From: Rhizobium favelukesii
Lineage (GTDB): Bacteria > Pseudomonadota > Alphaproteobacteria > Rhizobiales > Rhizobiaceae
Assembly: GCF_000577275.2 (NCBI RefSeq)
Contig: NZ_HG916852.1
Location: 933,001-997,000 of the forward strand
DNA: 64,000 nucleotides
Direction: 5' to 3'
Of the stretch, positions 1-9,617 are shown one piece after another. The notes beneath the pieces are model-generated. The model made no database searches. It saw only the letters and a list, made by a program, of their open reading frames with translations, and was not told the origin of the DNA. The position numbers and the translations under genes were made by a program. Within the stretch, counting starts at the first letter, position 1, and every line of letters starts with the position of its first letter.

Positions 1-390
1 GCGTTGAAGAACGGTCGACCGATAACCGTATCGACAACACCGCTTGATGCACCGGGGCGCTTTGCGATCGCCGAAGACGTGCTCAAGGCATTTCCGGAAG
101 CGCTCAAGCATCGTATCGAGCGCGTCAGGCACGTACCGTCCTTGGCGTATCGCATCGCCATGGTTGCCGACGGGCAGATCGACGGAACCTTCGTCAAGCA
201 CAATTCACACGATTGGGATCTCGCCGCCGCCGATTTGATCTTGGAGCGCGCCGGCGGCCGGCTTGTCGACCTCCAGGGTGAGGCGCCGCTCTATAACCGC
301 ATTCAGGTCAGCCACGGCGAACTCTGCGCCGCCACCGCCCCGCGACTCGCCGATCTCTTGAGGGGGATCGGTGAACGACGAGGCAGTTGA
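1..390 (+). CDS. 3'(2'),5'-bisphosphate nucleotidase / inositol monophosphatase family protein, C-terminal part
   Basis: This is the C-terminal part of a Mg-dependent phosphatase of the inositol monophosphatase superfamily; the gene enters from the left edge. The segment HDWDLAAADLILERAGG matches the family's second metal-binding motif (W-D-x-A-A-x-x-L-I-x-x-A-G-G). The upstream DP(I/L)DGT metal motif would lie outside the window. In rhizobia the usual member at a waaA/lpxK locus is CysQ-like, which removes PAP formed during sulfate assimilation, but substrate cannot be fixed from this fragment. The stop falls within the reading frame upstream of the DUF4170 gene, so the two are probably co-transcribed. 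Family call is firm; the CysQ assignment is inference. Confidence 0.75.
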   Translation, partial: ALKNGRPITVSTTPLDAPGRFAIAEDVLKAFPEALKHRIERVRHVPSLAYRIAMVADGQIDGTFVKHNSHDWDLAAADLILERAGGRLVDLQGEAPLYNRIQVSHGELCAATAPRLADLLRGIGERRGS

Positions 391-451
391 CGTTTCCGTC
401 AAAATCCCTCAGATGAAGCGGCGGAGGAGAATAGAGCAGAAAGAGAAGAAA

Positions 452-697
452 ATGACGGAATCCGGCGGCAAAAAGCAGCTCTTGCATCTCGTGTTCGGCG
501 GCGAACTGGAAAGCTTGGACGAAGTTCAGTTCCGCGATCTGAAGGACCTCGATATCGTCGGCATTTTTCCGGACTATGCCAGCGCACTGACGGCCTGGAA
601 GGCCAAGGCGCAGTCGACCGTGGATAACGCGCACATGCGCTACTTCATCGTCCACATGCACCGTTTGCTGGACCCGGAAAGCAAGTCTGCGCAGTAA
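452..697 (+). CDS. DUF4170 domain-containing protein
   Basis: Small soluble protein of 81 residues with the look of the alphaproteobacterial DUF4170 family: a hydrophobic strand (LLHLVFGGEL), a central I-V-G-I-F-P motif and a conserved HMRYFIVHMHRLL C-terminus. The start at 452 is preferred over the longer open frame from 371 because a purine-rich stretch (AGAAAGAGAAG) precedes it and the extra 27 residues are low-complexity and overlap the preceding gene. It has no known reaction. Its position directly before waaA and lpxK suggests it belongs to an envelope-related transcription unit, but that is context only. Confidence 0.7.
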   Translation: MTESGGKKQLLHLVFGGELESLDEVQFRDLKDLDIVGIFPDYASALTAWKAKAQSTVDNAHMRYFIVHMHRLLDPESKSAQ

Positions 698-831
698 CCT
701 GGTGGCGGCTCATCGAGAGCCGCGAACCGACCGACTGCCTGACGCATTCTGGACAAACTGATCGGCCATTGCGGCCGCAACAATAATTGGGAATGGGTGA
801 TGTCGATCATTTGTGATCGGAGAATTGGCAG

Positions 832-2151
832 ATGAGCGGTCGCATGGCGCGTTTTGCGCTGGGCGCCTATCAGGCAACGGGAACGTTGCTGACGCCGTTC
901 GTCGGGGGATACCTCGCCTATCGAGCGGCCAAGGGCAAGGAAGACCATGCGCGCCGGCTGGAGCGCTCAGGCTACGCCAGCGCCGACCGCCCGGCCGGAC
1001 CGCTGGTCTGGTTTCATGCCGCAAGCGTCGGTGAAACGAACGCCGTCATTCCGCTGATCCGGGAAATTCGCCGCCGCGACATCCACGTCATTCTGACGAC
1101 GGGAACGATCACCTCCGCCAAGTTGGCCGCTGAGCGTATCGGCAACGACGCGATCCACCAGTATGTGCCGCTCGACCTGAAGCCGGCCGTCAGCCGCTTC
1201 CTCGAATACTGGCAGCCGGACTGCGCGCTGATCGCCGAATCCGAAATTTGGCCAGCGACCCTGATGGAACTCGGCCGCCGCCGTATCCCGCAGATACTCG
1301 TCAACGCTCGCATGTCCGATCGCTCCTTCGAGCGATGGGGCAGGCGTCCGGCACTTGCCGAGGCCTTGTTCGAAAACCTTGCGCTCGTCATTGCGCAGTC
1401 AGATGTCGACGCCGAGCGCTTCCGCGATCTTGGCGCGCGCCACGTCATGATGTCGGGCAATCTCAAGGTCGATACCGACGCTCCGCCTTATGATGCTGAA
1501 GTATTCGCCGACTACAAGAAGCAGCTCGGCGGCCGCAAGACCTGGGCGGCAATCTCCACCTTCGACGGTGAGGAAAAGGCCGCAGGCATCGTTCATCGGG
1601 CGCTGAAGGAACGAAATGGGCAATTGACGATCATCGTTCCCCGCCATCCGGAGCGCGCCGAGGAGATTGAAGCCGAGCTCGTCAAGCTGGGTCTCAAGGT
1701 GGCCCGCCGCACCCGCGGCGATGCGCTTGCGCCTGATGTCGATGTGTTCCTCGGAGATACGATCGGCGAAATGGGCCTCTACCTGCGCTTGACGGAGGTT
1801 GCCTTCGTCGGCCGTTCGCTTTTTGCCGAGGGTGGGCAAAATCCGCTGGAGCCGGCGATGCTGGGTTGCGCGGTCCTGTCGGGCAGCAATGTGCAGAATT
1901 TCCGAGAAGCCTATCAGAAGCTGGCGCGCCGTGGCAGCGCGCGCATGGTCCGCGATACGGAGATGCTCGCCAAGGGTGTCCATTATTTGCTCACCAACGA
2001 CGACGCACGCCGCAACATGATCGAGGCCGGGATCGGCGCCGTGCAAGAAATGCGTGGCGCGCTGACAGCGACGGTCAAGGGCCTTGAGCCCTATATCAAT
2101 CCGCTGACGGTGAAGGCGAGGCTGTTGCCGAAGGCGGCTGTGCAGCGCTGA
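832..2151 (+). CDS. waaA: 3-deoxy-D-manno-octulosonic acid (Kdo) transferase WaaA
   Basis: Transfers Kdo from CMP-Kdo to the lipid A precursor at the inner face of the cytoplasmic membrane (GT30 family). The 439 residues have the family layout: a hydrophobic N-terminal anchor (about residues 8-30), an N-terminal glycosyltransferase half with FHAASVGE near residue 61 and AESEIWP near residue 135, and a C-terminal GT-B half with PRHPERA and GGQNPLEPA near residue 334. Length matches the family (about 420-440). It is followed after 13 bp by a HAD phosphatase and then lpxK, so the unit is an LPS-core/lipid A operon. Whether it is mono- or bifunctional cannot be read from sequence. Confidence 0.93.
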   Translation: MSGRMARFALGAYQATGTLLTPFVGGYLAYRAAKGKEDHARRLERSGYASADRPAGPLVWFHAASVGETNAVIPLIREIRRRDIHVILTTGTITSAKLAAERIGNDAIHQYVPLDLKPAVSRFLEYWQPDCALIAESEIWPATLMELGRRRIPQILVNARMSDRSFERWGRRPALAEALFENLALVIAQSDVDAERFRDLGARHVMMSGNLKVDTDAPPYDAEVFADYKKQLGGRKTWAAISTFDGEEKAAGIVHRALKERNGQLTIIVPRHPERAEEIEAELVKLGLKVARRTRGDALAPDVDVFLGDTIGEMGLYLRLTEVAFVGRSLFAEGGQNPLEPAMLGCAVLSGSNVQNFREAYQKLARRGSARMVRDTEMLAKGVHYLLTNDDARRNMIEAGIGAVQEMRGALTATVKGLEPYINPLTVKARLLPKAAVQR

Positions 2152-2164
2152 GGGCGGGGCGGAC

Positions 2165-2878
2165 ATGAAAGCGATCAAAGGGATTCTCTTCGACAAGGAC
2201 GGCACGCTTCTCGACTACGACGAGAGCTGGCTGCCGGTAAACCGCGAACTGGCGCGCATCGCTTCAGAAGGCGATCCCGAACTTGCGGACCGGCTGCTCC
2301 TGGCTTGCGGGATGGATCCGGTCACTGGCCACATCGTCCCCGACAGCCTGCTTGCTGCCGGCAACACGCGTCAGATTTCGGAAGGGTTGATCGCTGCCGG
2401 TTCGAAGCTCGACGCAATAGAGCTCACGATCAAGCTGGACGATCTCTTTTCTCACGCCGCCGAGTTTTCCGTCGCGGTCACCGATCTTGCCGCTTTTTTT
2501 GGTCGCCTGCATGCGCGTGGCTTTCGCCTTGGCGTTGCCTCGAGCGACAACGAGCGCTCGATCAGGCAGACCGCCCAGCGTTTTGGTTTTGCGCCGTTCA
2601 TCGATTACGTGGCCGGATACGACAGTGGCTTCGGCACCAAGCCGGAGCCGGGCATGGTGCTTGGTTTCTGCGCGGCGACCGACCTTGACCCCTCCGCGGT
2701 CGCCGTCGTCGGTGACAACAACCACGATCTGCATATGGGCCGCAACGCCAAGGTCGGCGTCACCGTGGCCGTGCTGACGGGCACCGGCTCGCGCGAATCG
2801 CTCGCCGCCGCATCCGACTACTGTCTAAACGACATCACCGAGCTCGAAGGCTTGCTGCCCGATCTTCAGCCTGCCTGA
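2165..2878 (+). CDS. HAD-family phosphatase (phosphoglycolate phosphatase-like)
   Basis: Soluble 237-residue haloacid dehalogenase-superfamily hydrolase. All four motifs are present: DKDGTLLD (nucleophile Asp, residues 11-18), ASSD near 125, the TKPEP lysine near 159, and VVGDNNHD near 182. An alpha-helical cap lies between motifs I and II, so it is a subfamily IA enzyme similar to Gph. It sits 13 bp after waaA and just before lpxK, so a sugar-phosphate or lipid-phosphate substrate in LPS synthesis is plausible, but a housekeeping phosphoglycolate phosphatase is equally consistent. The call is at superfamily level; the substrate is unknown. Confidence 0.85.
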   Translation: MKAIKGILFDKDGTLLDYDESWLPVNRELARIASEGDPELADRLLLACGMDPVTGHIVPDSLLAAGNTRQISEGLIAAGSKLDAIELTIKLDDLFSHAAEFSVAVTDLAAFFGRLHARGFRLGVASSDNERSIRQTAQRFGFAPFIDYVAGYDSGFGTKPEPGMVLGFCAATDLDPSAVAVVGDNNHDLHMGRNAKVGVTVAVLTGTGSRESLAAASDYCLNDITELEGLLPDLQPA

Positions 2879-2984
2879 TGGACCAAGGGCTTGCTTTTTC
2901 TTGAAAATTACCTTCTCTTTCCGCCCGGTCGAGGACGTAGCCCGTCAGCATGATGCTCGGGGTCCGAAAGGCAGGACGGGGAAA

Positions 2985-4025
2985 ATGGTATCCGAAGCGC
3001 CACCCTTCTGGTGGTCGAAAGCCGATTGGCGTGCCTGGACGCTTTATCCGATTTCCTTCCTGTATGGGCGCATTGCCGGCTATCGCATGGCCAACGCCAA
3101 GCGCGCCTCAGTTCCGGTGCCCGTCATCTGCGTCGGCAATTTCACCGTCGGCGGTGCTGGCAAGACGCCGACGGCGCTGACCATCGCCCGCGCGGCAAAG
3201 GCGAAAGGGCTGAACCCCGGTTTCCTGAGCCGCGGCTATGGCGGTTCGCTCGACGTCACAACGGTCGTCGATCCGGCGCATCACCGTGCACTAGCGGTCG
3301 GTGACGAACCCCTGCTGCTTGCCCGCGAAGCTCTGACCGTGATCTCCCGCCGCCGCGTGGAAGGCGCCCAGCGCCTCGTCAAGGAGGGTGCGGACCTGAT
3401 CATCATGGATGATGGCTTCCAAAGTGCGCGGCTGGCGATCGACTACGCGCTGTTGGTCATCGATGCGACGCGCGGGCTGGGCAACGGCCACATCGTTCCG
3501 GGCGGCCCTGTGCGCGCGCCCATCCGCCAGCAGTTGCGCTATGCCACGGCGCTCCTCAAGGTTGGCGTGGGCGAGGCCGCCGACAACATCGTTCGGATCG
3601 CCGCGCGCGCCGCCAAGCCGTATTTTACGGCCTCGCTGAACGTTTGCGACAGCGCCGATCTCTCAGGCCGCAGCGTGCTGGCCTTCGCAGGTATTGCCGA
3701 TCCGTCGAAATTCTTCCGCACGGCCGAATCCGTCGGCGCGCAGATCGTCGCTCGCCGCTCGTTCGGCGATCACGAGCATCTGACTGATGATGAGATCGAC
3801 GACATACTTTCAACGGCAGAACGCGATGGCCTTCAGATCGTTACGACCGCAAAGGATTTCGTTCGCCTCGCCGGCCATCATGGCAAAGCCGCGGAGCTTG
3901 CTTCAAAATGCCGGGTGATCGAGGTGGAGATGGCGTTCGCGGACACCCTGGCGCCAGGGCTTATCATCGACCGGGCGATCAACGCATGCCGCGACCGGCG
4001 TTTGAGGGAAGGGCGGAAGGCCTAA
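2985..4025 (+). CDS. lpxK: Tetraacyldisaccharide 4'-kinase LpxK
   Basis: Phosphorylates the 4' position of tetraacyldisaccharide-1-phosphate to form lipid IVA; peripheral or monotopic inner-membrane enzyme. A P-loop ([10 protein letters not shown]) lies near residue 56 and the family motif DDGFQ near 142, followed by [15 protein letters not shown]. The 346-residue length fits. Start 2985 (ATG after GGACGGGG) is preferred to the TTG at 2901, whose added residues are not family-like. It is the third gene of the waaA-HAD-lpxK unit. The 3' end is followed by convergent DUF2093 and mutL genes. Confidence 0.93.
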   Translation: MVSEAPPFWWSKADWRAWTLYPISFLYGRIAGYRMANAKRASVPVPVICVGNFTVGGAGKTPTALTIARAAKAKGLNPGFLSRGYGGSLDVTTVVDPAHHRALAVGDEPLLLAREALTVISRRRVEGAQRLVKEGADLIIMDDGFQSARLAIDYALLVIDATRGLGNGHIVPGGPVRAPIRQQLRYATALLKVGVGEAADNIVRIAARAAKPYFTASLNVCDSADLSGRSVLAFAGIADPSKFFRTAESVGAQIVARRSFGDHEHLTDDEIDDILSTAERDGLQIVTTAKDFVRLAGHHGKAAELASKCRVIEVEMAFADTLAPGLIIDRAINACRDRRLREGRKA

Positions 4026-4076
4026 ACAGCATGTCTTTTCGAAGGCGTGGCAAGCGAATCTGCCGCCGCGCTGCGC

Positions 4077-4307
4077 TCAACGCTTCTGGTTGGGCAAAAC
4101 GCCAGCGCGCTTGTCTGCCTCCAGCGAAGCCACGGCATCGGCATAGGGTTCCTGGCGCGCGACACTCCAGTAGCGCAGTTCATCAAGCGGGATCTGCCTG
4201 CCGGTAATCGCGCAGACGACGTAGGAGCCCGGCGACAGGATCTGAAAATCCGCATCGAGATAGCGTATCTGCGCTTCGCGGTTTCCATTCCCTTCGAACA
4301 AATTCAT
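4077..4307 (-). CDS. DUF2093 domain-containing protein
   Basis: A 76-residue soluble protein of the Rhizobiales DUF2093 family. Recognisable features are the NREAQIRYLDADFQIL start, the G-S-Y-V-x-C-A-I-T-G centre (one Cys) and IPLDELRYWSVARQE. The start at 4307 (MNLFEGNG) gives the usual family length; a longer frame upstream adds 24 residues and overlaps mutL. It lies downstream of mutL on the same strand with about 70 bp between, so it is probably transcribed with it. Function unknown. Confidence 0.75.
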   Translation of the reverse strand: MNLFEGNGNREAQIRYLDADFQILSPGSYVVCAITGRQIPLDELRYWSVARQEPYADAVASLEADKRAGVLPNQKR

Positions 4308-4375
4308 GCGCTCCGTTTCCTTACAGGCTGTCACATCCCTGCCATAACGCGCCGCCGCGGCCTTTTCCAGCTTTT

Positions 4376-6187
4376 TCAACTGCGGCCGAACAACCGCTCG
4401 ATATCCGAAAGCTTGAGCTCAATATAAGTCGGGCGTCCGTGATTGCACTGTCCGGAACCGGGGGTGACTTCCATCTGGCGCAGAAGCGCGTTCATTTCTT
4501 CCGGGCGCAGTCGCCGTCCTGAGCGCACGGATCCGTGGCAGGCCATGGTCGCGGCCACATATTCGAGCTTTGCCGACAGGCCGGAGGCCGTATCCCATTC
4601 GGCGATCTCGTCCGCCAACTGCCGGATGAGCCCCGTGGCGTCCACTTCGCCGAGCATGGCGGGTGTCTCGCGCACTGCGATCGCGCCTGGGCCGAAGCGT
4701 TCGATCGCCAGCCCCAGCTCGCCGAGCTCCGTGGCAAACTGCATCAGCCGATCGCAATCCTCTTCAGGCAGATCGACGATTTCAGGAATGAGAAGCACCT
4801 GCGAGACAAGCCGCTTCGAGTGCAGTGCCTTGCGCATCGCCTCGAACACCAGGCGTTCATGCGCAGCGTGCTGGTCGACGATGACGAGACCATCATCCGT
4901 CTGCGCCACAATGTAGTTTTCGTGGATCTGCGCCCGGGCGGCACCCAGCGGATAGCGCTGCGGCGGCTCTTCTGGCGCGGGCATTCTCGGAGGCGTCGCG
5001 GCGTCGCTGCGTGCGGTGGGCGTCGCCAGTCCGTCGAAGGAAGCCTGCGGGCGTTCCCCGAAGCCGCTGTTCGCGGCATGGTCAAATGGGCGCGAGGGGG
5101 ATGTCGCGGCCGACCAGGGCTGTTGCGGCCGTTGGACGCCTGCGTGGAACCCGGGCCGGAAGGAACGCAGCATCCCGTCTGCGCCCGTTGTCGCTGCTCG
5201 ACTGCCGCCACGTGCCAGCGCTTCGCGCACGGCCCCGACGATTAGGCCACGCACCAGTTGCGGGTCGCGGAAGCGCACGTCCGATTTGGCCGGATGCACG
5301 TTGACGTCGACAAGCACCGGATCGAGTGCGATCGACAGCACGGCGACCGGATAGCGGCCAGCCGGGATCGTCTCGGCATAGGCGCCGCGGATCGCCGACA
5401 GGATCAGCTTGTCCTGCACCGGGCGGCCGTTGACGAAGGCGTATTGGTGGGCCGAGTTGCCGCGGTTGAAGGTCGGTACGCCGGTAAAGCCGGTCAGCGA
5501 TATGCCTTCCCGCTCGGCATCGATCTCGATGGCATTGTCGCGGAAGTCCTTGCCCAGGATCTGCGCCATGCGCGCCAGGTGGTCGTCGCCCGTCGCCGGT
5601 AATTCCAGCGTCGTGCGGTCAGTCCCGGAGAGCACGAAACGCACTCCTGGAAAGGCGATCGCCATGCGCTTGACGACTTCCGTGATCGCCGCAGCCTCTG
5701 CCTTCTCGGTCTTGAGGAATTTCAGGCGGGCGGGTGTGGCGAAGAAGAGATCGCGAACCTCGACGATCGTGCCCGGATTGCCGGGCGATGGTCGCAGATA
5801 CGCAATCCTGCCGCCCTCAACGGCTATCTCGTTGCCACCTGCGCTGTCGCGGCGGCGGCTGGAAATGCTGAGCCGGGCCACCGAGCCGATCGATGGCAGC
5901 GCCTCGCCGCGAAAGCCGAGCGTGCGGATGTCGTTGAGCGTATCGGAGATCTTGGAGGTGCAGTGCCGCCGTACGGCAAGCTCCAGATCGGCAACATCCA
6001 TGCCGGAGCCGTTGTCTGAAACCCGCAGCAGGCTCTTGCCGCCGCCGGATGTCGCAATCTCGATGCGCGTCGCCCCTGCGTCAAGGGCGTTTTCGATCAG
6101 TTCCTTGGCAGCGCTCGCCGGCCGCTCGATGACTTCGCCGGCGGCGATTTGGTTGATGAGGGTCTCTGAAAGCTGTCTGATGGCCAT
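4376..6187 (-). CDS. mutL: DNA mismatch repair endonuclease MutL
   Basis: MutL dimer linking MutS mismatch recognition to strand incision. The N-terminal GHKL ATPase is complete: catalytic Glu29 and Asn33 in [11 protein letters not shown], then DNGSGM and [10 protein letters not shown]. The middle linker is proline-rich and variable. The C-terminal half carries DQHA-x2-E-x4-E near residue 437 plus ACHGSVRSG and GQCNHGRPT, the metal-site motifs of nicking-type MutL found in bacteria without MutH. Length 603 is normal. The start at 6187 (MAIRQLSE) is family-typical; a longer frame adds 19 residues. It diverges from the PAS-receiver gene across a region with a CtrA box. Confidence 0.95.
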   Translation of the reverse strand: MAIRQLSETLINQIAAGEVIERPASAAKELIENALDAGATRIEIATSGGGKSLLRVSDNGSGMDVADLELAVRRHCTSKISDTLNDIRTLGFRGEALPSIGSVARLSISSRRRDSAGGNEIAVEGGRIAYLRPSPGNPGTIVEVRDLFFATPARLKFLKTEKAEAAAITEVVKRMAIAFPGVRFVLSGTDRTTLELPATGDDHLARMAQILGKDFRDNAIEIDAEREGISLTGFTGVPTFNRGNSAHQYAFVNGRPVQDKLILSAIRGAYAETIPAGRYPVAVLSIALDPVLVDVNVHPAKSDVRFRDPQLVRGLIVGAVREALARGGSRAATTGADGMLRSFRPGFHAGVQRPQQPWSAATSPSRPFDHAANSGFGERPQASFDGLATPTARSDAATPPRMPAPEEPPQRYPLGAARAQIHENYIVAQTDDGLVIVDQHAAHERLVFEAMRKALHSKRLVSQVLLIPEIVDLPEEDCDRLMQFATELGELGLAIERFGPGAIAVRETPAMLGEVDATGLIRQLADEIAEWDTASGLSAKLEYVAATMACHGSVRSGRRLRPEEMNALLRQMEVTPGSGQCNHGRPTYIELKLSDIERLFGRS

Positions 6188-6277
6188 CGGCCTATTGTCT
6201 TGGATTCGCGGCGCCGAGGGAAGTGTGAAAGCGTCGGCGATCACTGTTCTGCACGCTCCAATTCCGGCTGCTTAACG

Positions 6278-6292
6278 TTAAGCGCGCCTTAA
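6278..6292. promoter_or_regulatory. CtrA-binding-site candidate (TTAA-N7-TTAA)
   Basis: A perfect TTAA-GCGCGCC-TTAA element, with a further TTAA at 6272-6275 forming the palindrome GCTTAACGTTAAGC. TTAA-N7-TTAA is the established full CtrA box of alphaproteobacteria. It lies about 70 bp before the PAS-receiver gene and about 90 bp from the mutL start on the other strand, so it could act on either. Occupancy is not shown by sequence. Confidence 0.6.
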
Positions 6293-6363
6293 GACAAAGG
6301 TGCCATTTTGCGACTTAATTCCGAGGACTGGGTTTAAATCGGACAGATGTGGGACGCGTAAGA

Positions 6364-8085
6364 ATGAGTGCCGGCTTCGAAAAAGCGGACACATCATCTG
6401 TGGGCAGCGAAATGCCGGCTGGCACCAGCCTGCAGACGGCGTTATTTGACGCGGTTTGCGAGAGCCTCGACGCCGCTTTCATCGTCTACGACAAGACCGA
6501 CCACATGATCTTTGCGAGCCGTCAGGTCCTCGATTTCTTTCCGATATCGGCGACCATGCTGAGGCCGGGGACGCGGTTGCGAGACTTCCTGGGCGCGATC
6601 TACGACACCGGCATCCGCACGCCGTCGGCCAGCAATCAGGGTGCGCTGAGCCGTGAGGATTGGTTGTCCCAGAAGATCGCCTCGCATTGGCGCGAACGCT
6701 TCGAAGCCGTCGAACGGCACGGTACCGATCGCTGGATTCGGTTTGGCAAGCGACGCCTTGCAAGCGGCTATGGCGTCTGCGTCATCCAGGACATCTCCGA
6801 GGACAAGAAGCGCGAGGAACAGTGGCGCTCCGATCTCGAGCGCGTGCAGCTTACCGAGGATATCCTCGACAATTTGCCGTTCCCGCTCTTCGTCAAGGAC
6901 CGCAATCTGAATTACGTCGCTATCAACATCGCCTTCTGCGAGAAGTACCAGACGACGGTCGATGAAGTGCTCGGCCGTAAGAGCGGCGACCTGTTCTCCA
7001 AGGAGGTGGCCCAGCGCTTCGAGGAAAGCGACTGCCATGTTCTGGAGACCGGTGAGATGTCGGTTTCCCGCCAGCGGCAGGTCTCCCGCGACGGCGTGGA
7101 ACGCGATATCGTCACGCGCAAGCACCGCATCGGCAAGCCAGGCCGCTATTTCCTCGTCTCGACAATGCAGGACCTGCCGCGCGACGGCGCCGATCTCGAT
7201 GAATTCCGGTTCGCATCGACGGTCATAACGTCGAGCAAGAATTCCTATCGGCGCGCCTACGTTCCCATGAACGGCAGCGGCGAGCGTCGCGAACCGGCGG
7301 CCATGGAGGCGATCGTCCCGGAGAACTTCTCGGGCCGCAAGATCCTGGTGGTGACGTCGGATGTCGTGGCTGAAGCAGCGGCGCTACGAACCCTCGCCAA
7401 ATACGGTTTCGAGGCCTGTTCGGTCCGTGGCGAGGACGAGGAGGAGCACTTCCTGGAAATCGCGAACTCTTCCGGCATCTCGCTCGACCTGCTCGTGATC
7501 GACAATCAGCTTGGCATGCGTTGCCTGGAGCTCGCCAAGCAATACGGCCTCCCGGTGCTGGTGATGGATGGCTTCCAGCTCGCGAATGAGCTCACCTTCC
7601 AGATCGCGCGCCATTTCAATCGCAGCAATCACGGCCAAGTCGCCGAGAGCATCGACGCCGATTGGGAATTCACGACCGTCGAGGAGATGAACACGCTCGA
7701 CGTGCTCGTCGCCGAAGACAACGACATCAACCAGATCGTTTTCTCGCAGATCCTCGAGGGTCTCGGCTACCGATATCTGATCGCTCCAAGCGGCGATGAA
7801 GCGGTCCGCCTATGGACCGAGCATCAGCCGAAAATCATCCTGATGGACATATCGTTGCCAGGCTTCAACGGTTTCGAAGCGGCGCGGTTGATCCGCCAGA
7901 CAGAGGAAGGCGGCAGTTCAAGAACGCCGATTATCGGCGTTATTACTCAGGCTTTCGAGCGTGATCGAGCCGAGTGCGCAAAGGCCGGAATGGACGATGT
8001 GATCATGAAACCGGTGAGCCCCGATATTCTTCAGGGGATCTTTCAGAAATACCTTGCCGGGGATATCAGACAGGCCAATCTGTGA
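6364..8085 (+). CDS. PAS domain protein with C-terminal receiver domain, no histidine kinase domain
   Basis: Cytoplasmic signalling protein of about 573 residues. N-terminal half: two PAS-like regions (about residues 20-150 and 155-260). Next, about residues 320-410 resemble a receiver fold but lack the acidic pocket (LVVTSD, LLVIDN), probably a pseudo-receiver. C-terminal residues about 440-560 are a normal receiver: VLVAEDND, phospho-acceptor Asp in LMDISLP, Thr in GVIT and Lys in IMKP. There is no HisKA or HATPase domain and no output domain, so it must be phosphorylated by, or relay to, another protein. A GGDEF-EAL gene follows 126 bp downstream. A GTG at 6349 is an alternative start. Confidence 0.8.
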   Translation: MSAGFEKADTSSVGSEMPAGTSLQTALFDAVCESLDAAFIVYDKTDHMIFASRQVLDFFPISATMLRPGTRLRDFLGAIYDTGIRTPSASNQGALSREDWLSQKIASHWRERFEAVERHGTDRWIRFGKRRLASGYGVCVIQDISEDKKREEQWRSDLERVQLTEDILDNLPFPLFVKDRNLNYVAINIAFCEKYQTTVDEVLGRKSGDLFSKEVAQRFEESDCHVLETGEMSVSRQRQVSRDGVERDIVTRKHRIGKPGRYFLVSTMQDLPRDGADLDEFRFASTVITSSKNSYRRAYVPMNGSGERREPAAMEAIVPENFSGRKILVVTSDVVAEAAALRTLAKYGFEACSVRGEDEEEHFLEIANSSGISLDLLVIDNQLGMRCLELAKQYGLPVLVMDGFQLANELTFQIARHFNRSNHGQVAESIDADWEFTTVEEMNTLDVLVAEDNDINQIVFSQILEGLGYRYLIAPSGDEAVRLWTEHQPKIILMDISLPGFNGFEAARLIRQTEEGGSSRTPIIGVITQAFERDRAECAKAGMDDVIMKPVSPDILQGIFQKYLAGDIRQANL

Positions 8086-8211
8086 CGAACAAAGCGCGTC
8101 AACTCCCTAAATCTTGGGACAGAACACGGTTTCAACGCGGCCGCTCCACTATCGAATTCTTAAGACTTGCCCGCCATCCTTTCCCACATTGGTGCAGTCT
8201 GGGTCTGAATA

Positions 8212-9567
8212 ATGATGTCGGCTGAAATGCCTTTGGTGCCCGTAAGTCAGAATGAACTTCAGACGATGGCCTATACCGATCCGCTGACCGGGCTCGGCAA
8301 CCGTTACCGCATGCGCGACCGGATTGCCCAGATCGCCGCGGAACGCGCGAGCGATCCGGCACCCTTTACGATCGGCATCGCCAATCTTGATTCCTTCAAA
8401 CCGATCAACGATCTCTTCGGCTCATCGGCGGGCGACGAGATTCTCTGCCAGGTCGCCCATCGCCTGAAGGCCTGCATTCCGGATGGCGCCCTGGTCACGC
8501 GTCACGACGGCGACGAATTTGCCTTTGTCCTGCCGCTTGTGTTCGAGCGGGCCAGCGCCGAGAAGTTCGGCCAGATGATCCGCGAGGTGCTATCGGCGCC
8601 ATACGATCTTGGCGACCGCAATGTGAGGCTGTCGGCATCTTTCGGGTTTTCGATCTATCCCTTTGCCGGCGAGGAGTTCGAGGAATTGCTGAAAAGCGCT
8701 GAGACCGCACTCTACCGGTCAAAGCGGCGCGGCCGTGGCCAGATCACCGTCTATTCCCGCGAGATCGCCCAGGAAATGAAGCGCGCGACGCAATTGGAAC
8801 AGGCGCTGCGCAACGCCATCATCTCCGACGCGATCGACGTGCATTTTCAGCCGATCGTCGCACTCGGCAACAGCCAGGTCGTGGGCTTCGAAGCTCTGGC
8901 GCGATGGAACGATCCGGATCTGGGCTTCGTTTCACCGGGTGTCTTCGTCCCGCTCGCGGAAGAACGCGGTTTCATCGACGCTTTGTCTGAGGCGCTGTTA
9001 CGCAAGGCGGCGGAAGCGGCACTTTCCTGGCCGCGCGAACTCTTCCTCTCCTTCAATCTCTCCTCGGCGCAGTTGATGGATCCGGGCACGAGCAGCAGTG
9101 TCCTGTCGATCCTCGGCCGGGTCGGTTTCGACCCCCACCGGCTCGAACTGGAGATCACCGAAACTGCGGTGATGGGCTCGGCCGATACGGCAAATCGGAT
9201 CATCGCCGATCTGCGCCAGGCGGGTGTGCGCATCTCGCTGGATGATTTCGGGACCGGCCAGTCGAGCCTCGGTCGCCTGCGTGATTTCATGTTCGACAAG
9301 ATCAAGATCGATCGTGCCTTCGTGTCGCGGATCAACTCCGACCGCGCGTCCGAGCACATCATCAAGGCCATCCTCACGATGTGCGAGGGGCTTGACCTGG
9401 AAGTGGTCGCGGAAGGAATTGAGGATTATTCCGAGGCCGTCAAGCTACGCTCGCTCGGCTGCGGGATGGGGCAGGGCTATCACTTCGGCAAACCCGCCGA
9501 TGGCATAGCGACGCTGCGGTTCCTGCACGAAAATTACTACGATACGTCAGATCGCGTCAGCGCCTGA
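8212..9567 (+). CDS. GGDEF-EAL domain protein (cyclic di-GMP turnover)
   Basis: A 451-residue cytoplasmic protein without membrane segments or sensory domain. The GGDEF domain (about residues 15-180) has LDSFKPIND and a changed signature, HDGDEF near residue 98, where the first Gly of GGDEF is Asp; diguanylate cyclase activity is doubtful. The EAL domain (about 195-440) keeps EALARW, NLSSAQL, LEITET, DDFGTG, the KIKID lysine, VAEGIE and QGY, so c-di-GMP phosphodiesterase activity is expected. The altered GGDEF may bind GTP as a regulatory site. It follows the PAS-receiver gene and may share its promoter region. Confidence 0.88.
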   Translation: MMSAEMPLVPVSQNELQTMAYTDPLTGLGNRYRMRDRIAQIAAERASDPAPFTIGIANLDSFKPINDLFGSSAGDEILCQVAHRLKACIPDGALVTRHDGDEFAFVLPLVFERASAEKFGQMIREVLSAPYDLGDRNVRLSASFGFSIYPFAGEEFEELLKSAETALYRSKRRGRGQITVYSREIAQEMKRATQLEQALRNAIISDAIDVHFQPIVALGNSQVVGFEALARWNDPDLGFVSPGVFVPLAEERGFIDALSEALLRKAAEAALSWPRELFLSFNLSSAQLMDPGTSSSVLSILGRVGFDPHRLELEITETAVMGSADTANRIIADLRQAGVRISLDDFGTGQSSLGRLRDFMFDKIKIDRAFVSRINSDRASEHIIKAILTMCEGLDLEVVAEGIEDYSEAVKLRSLGCGMGQGYHFGKPADGIATLRFLHENYYDTSDRVSA

Positions 9568-9617
9568 AATGGCGATGGCGCCCTTCCGGACGCCACCTGG
9601 TCCTCACTGCGCATATC

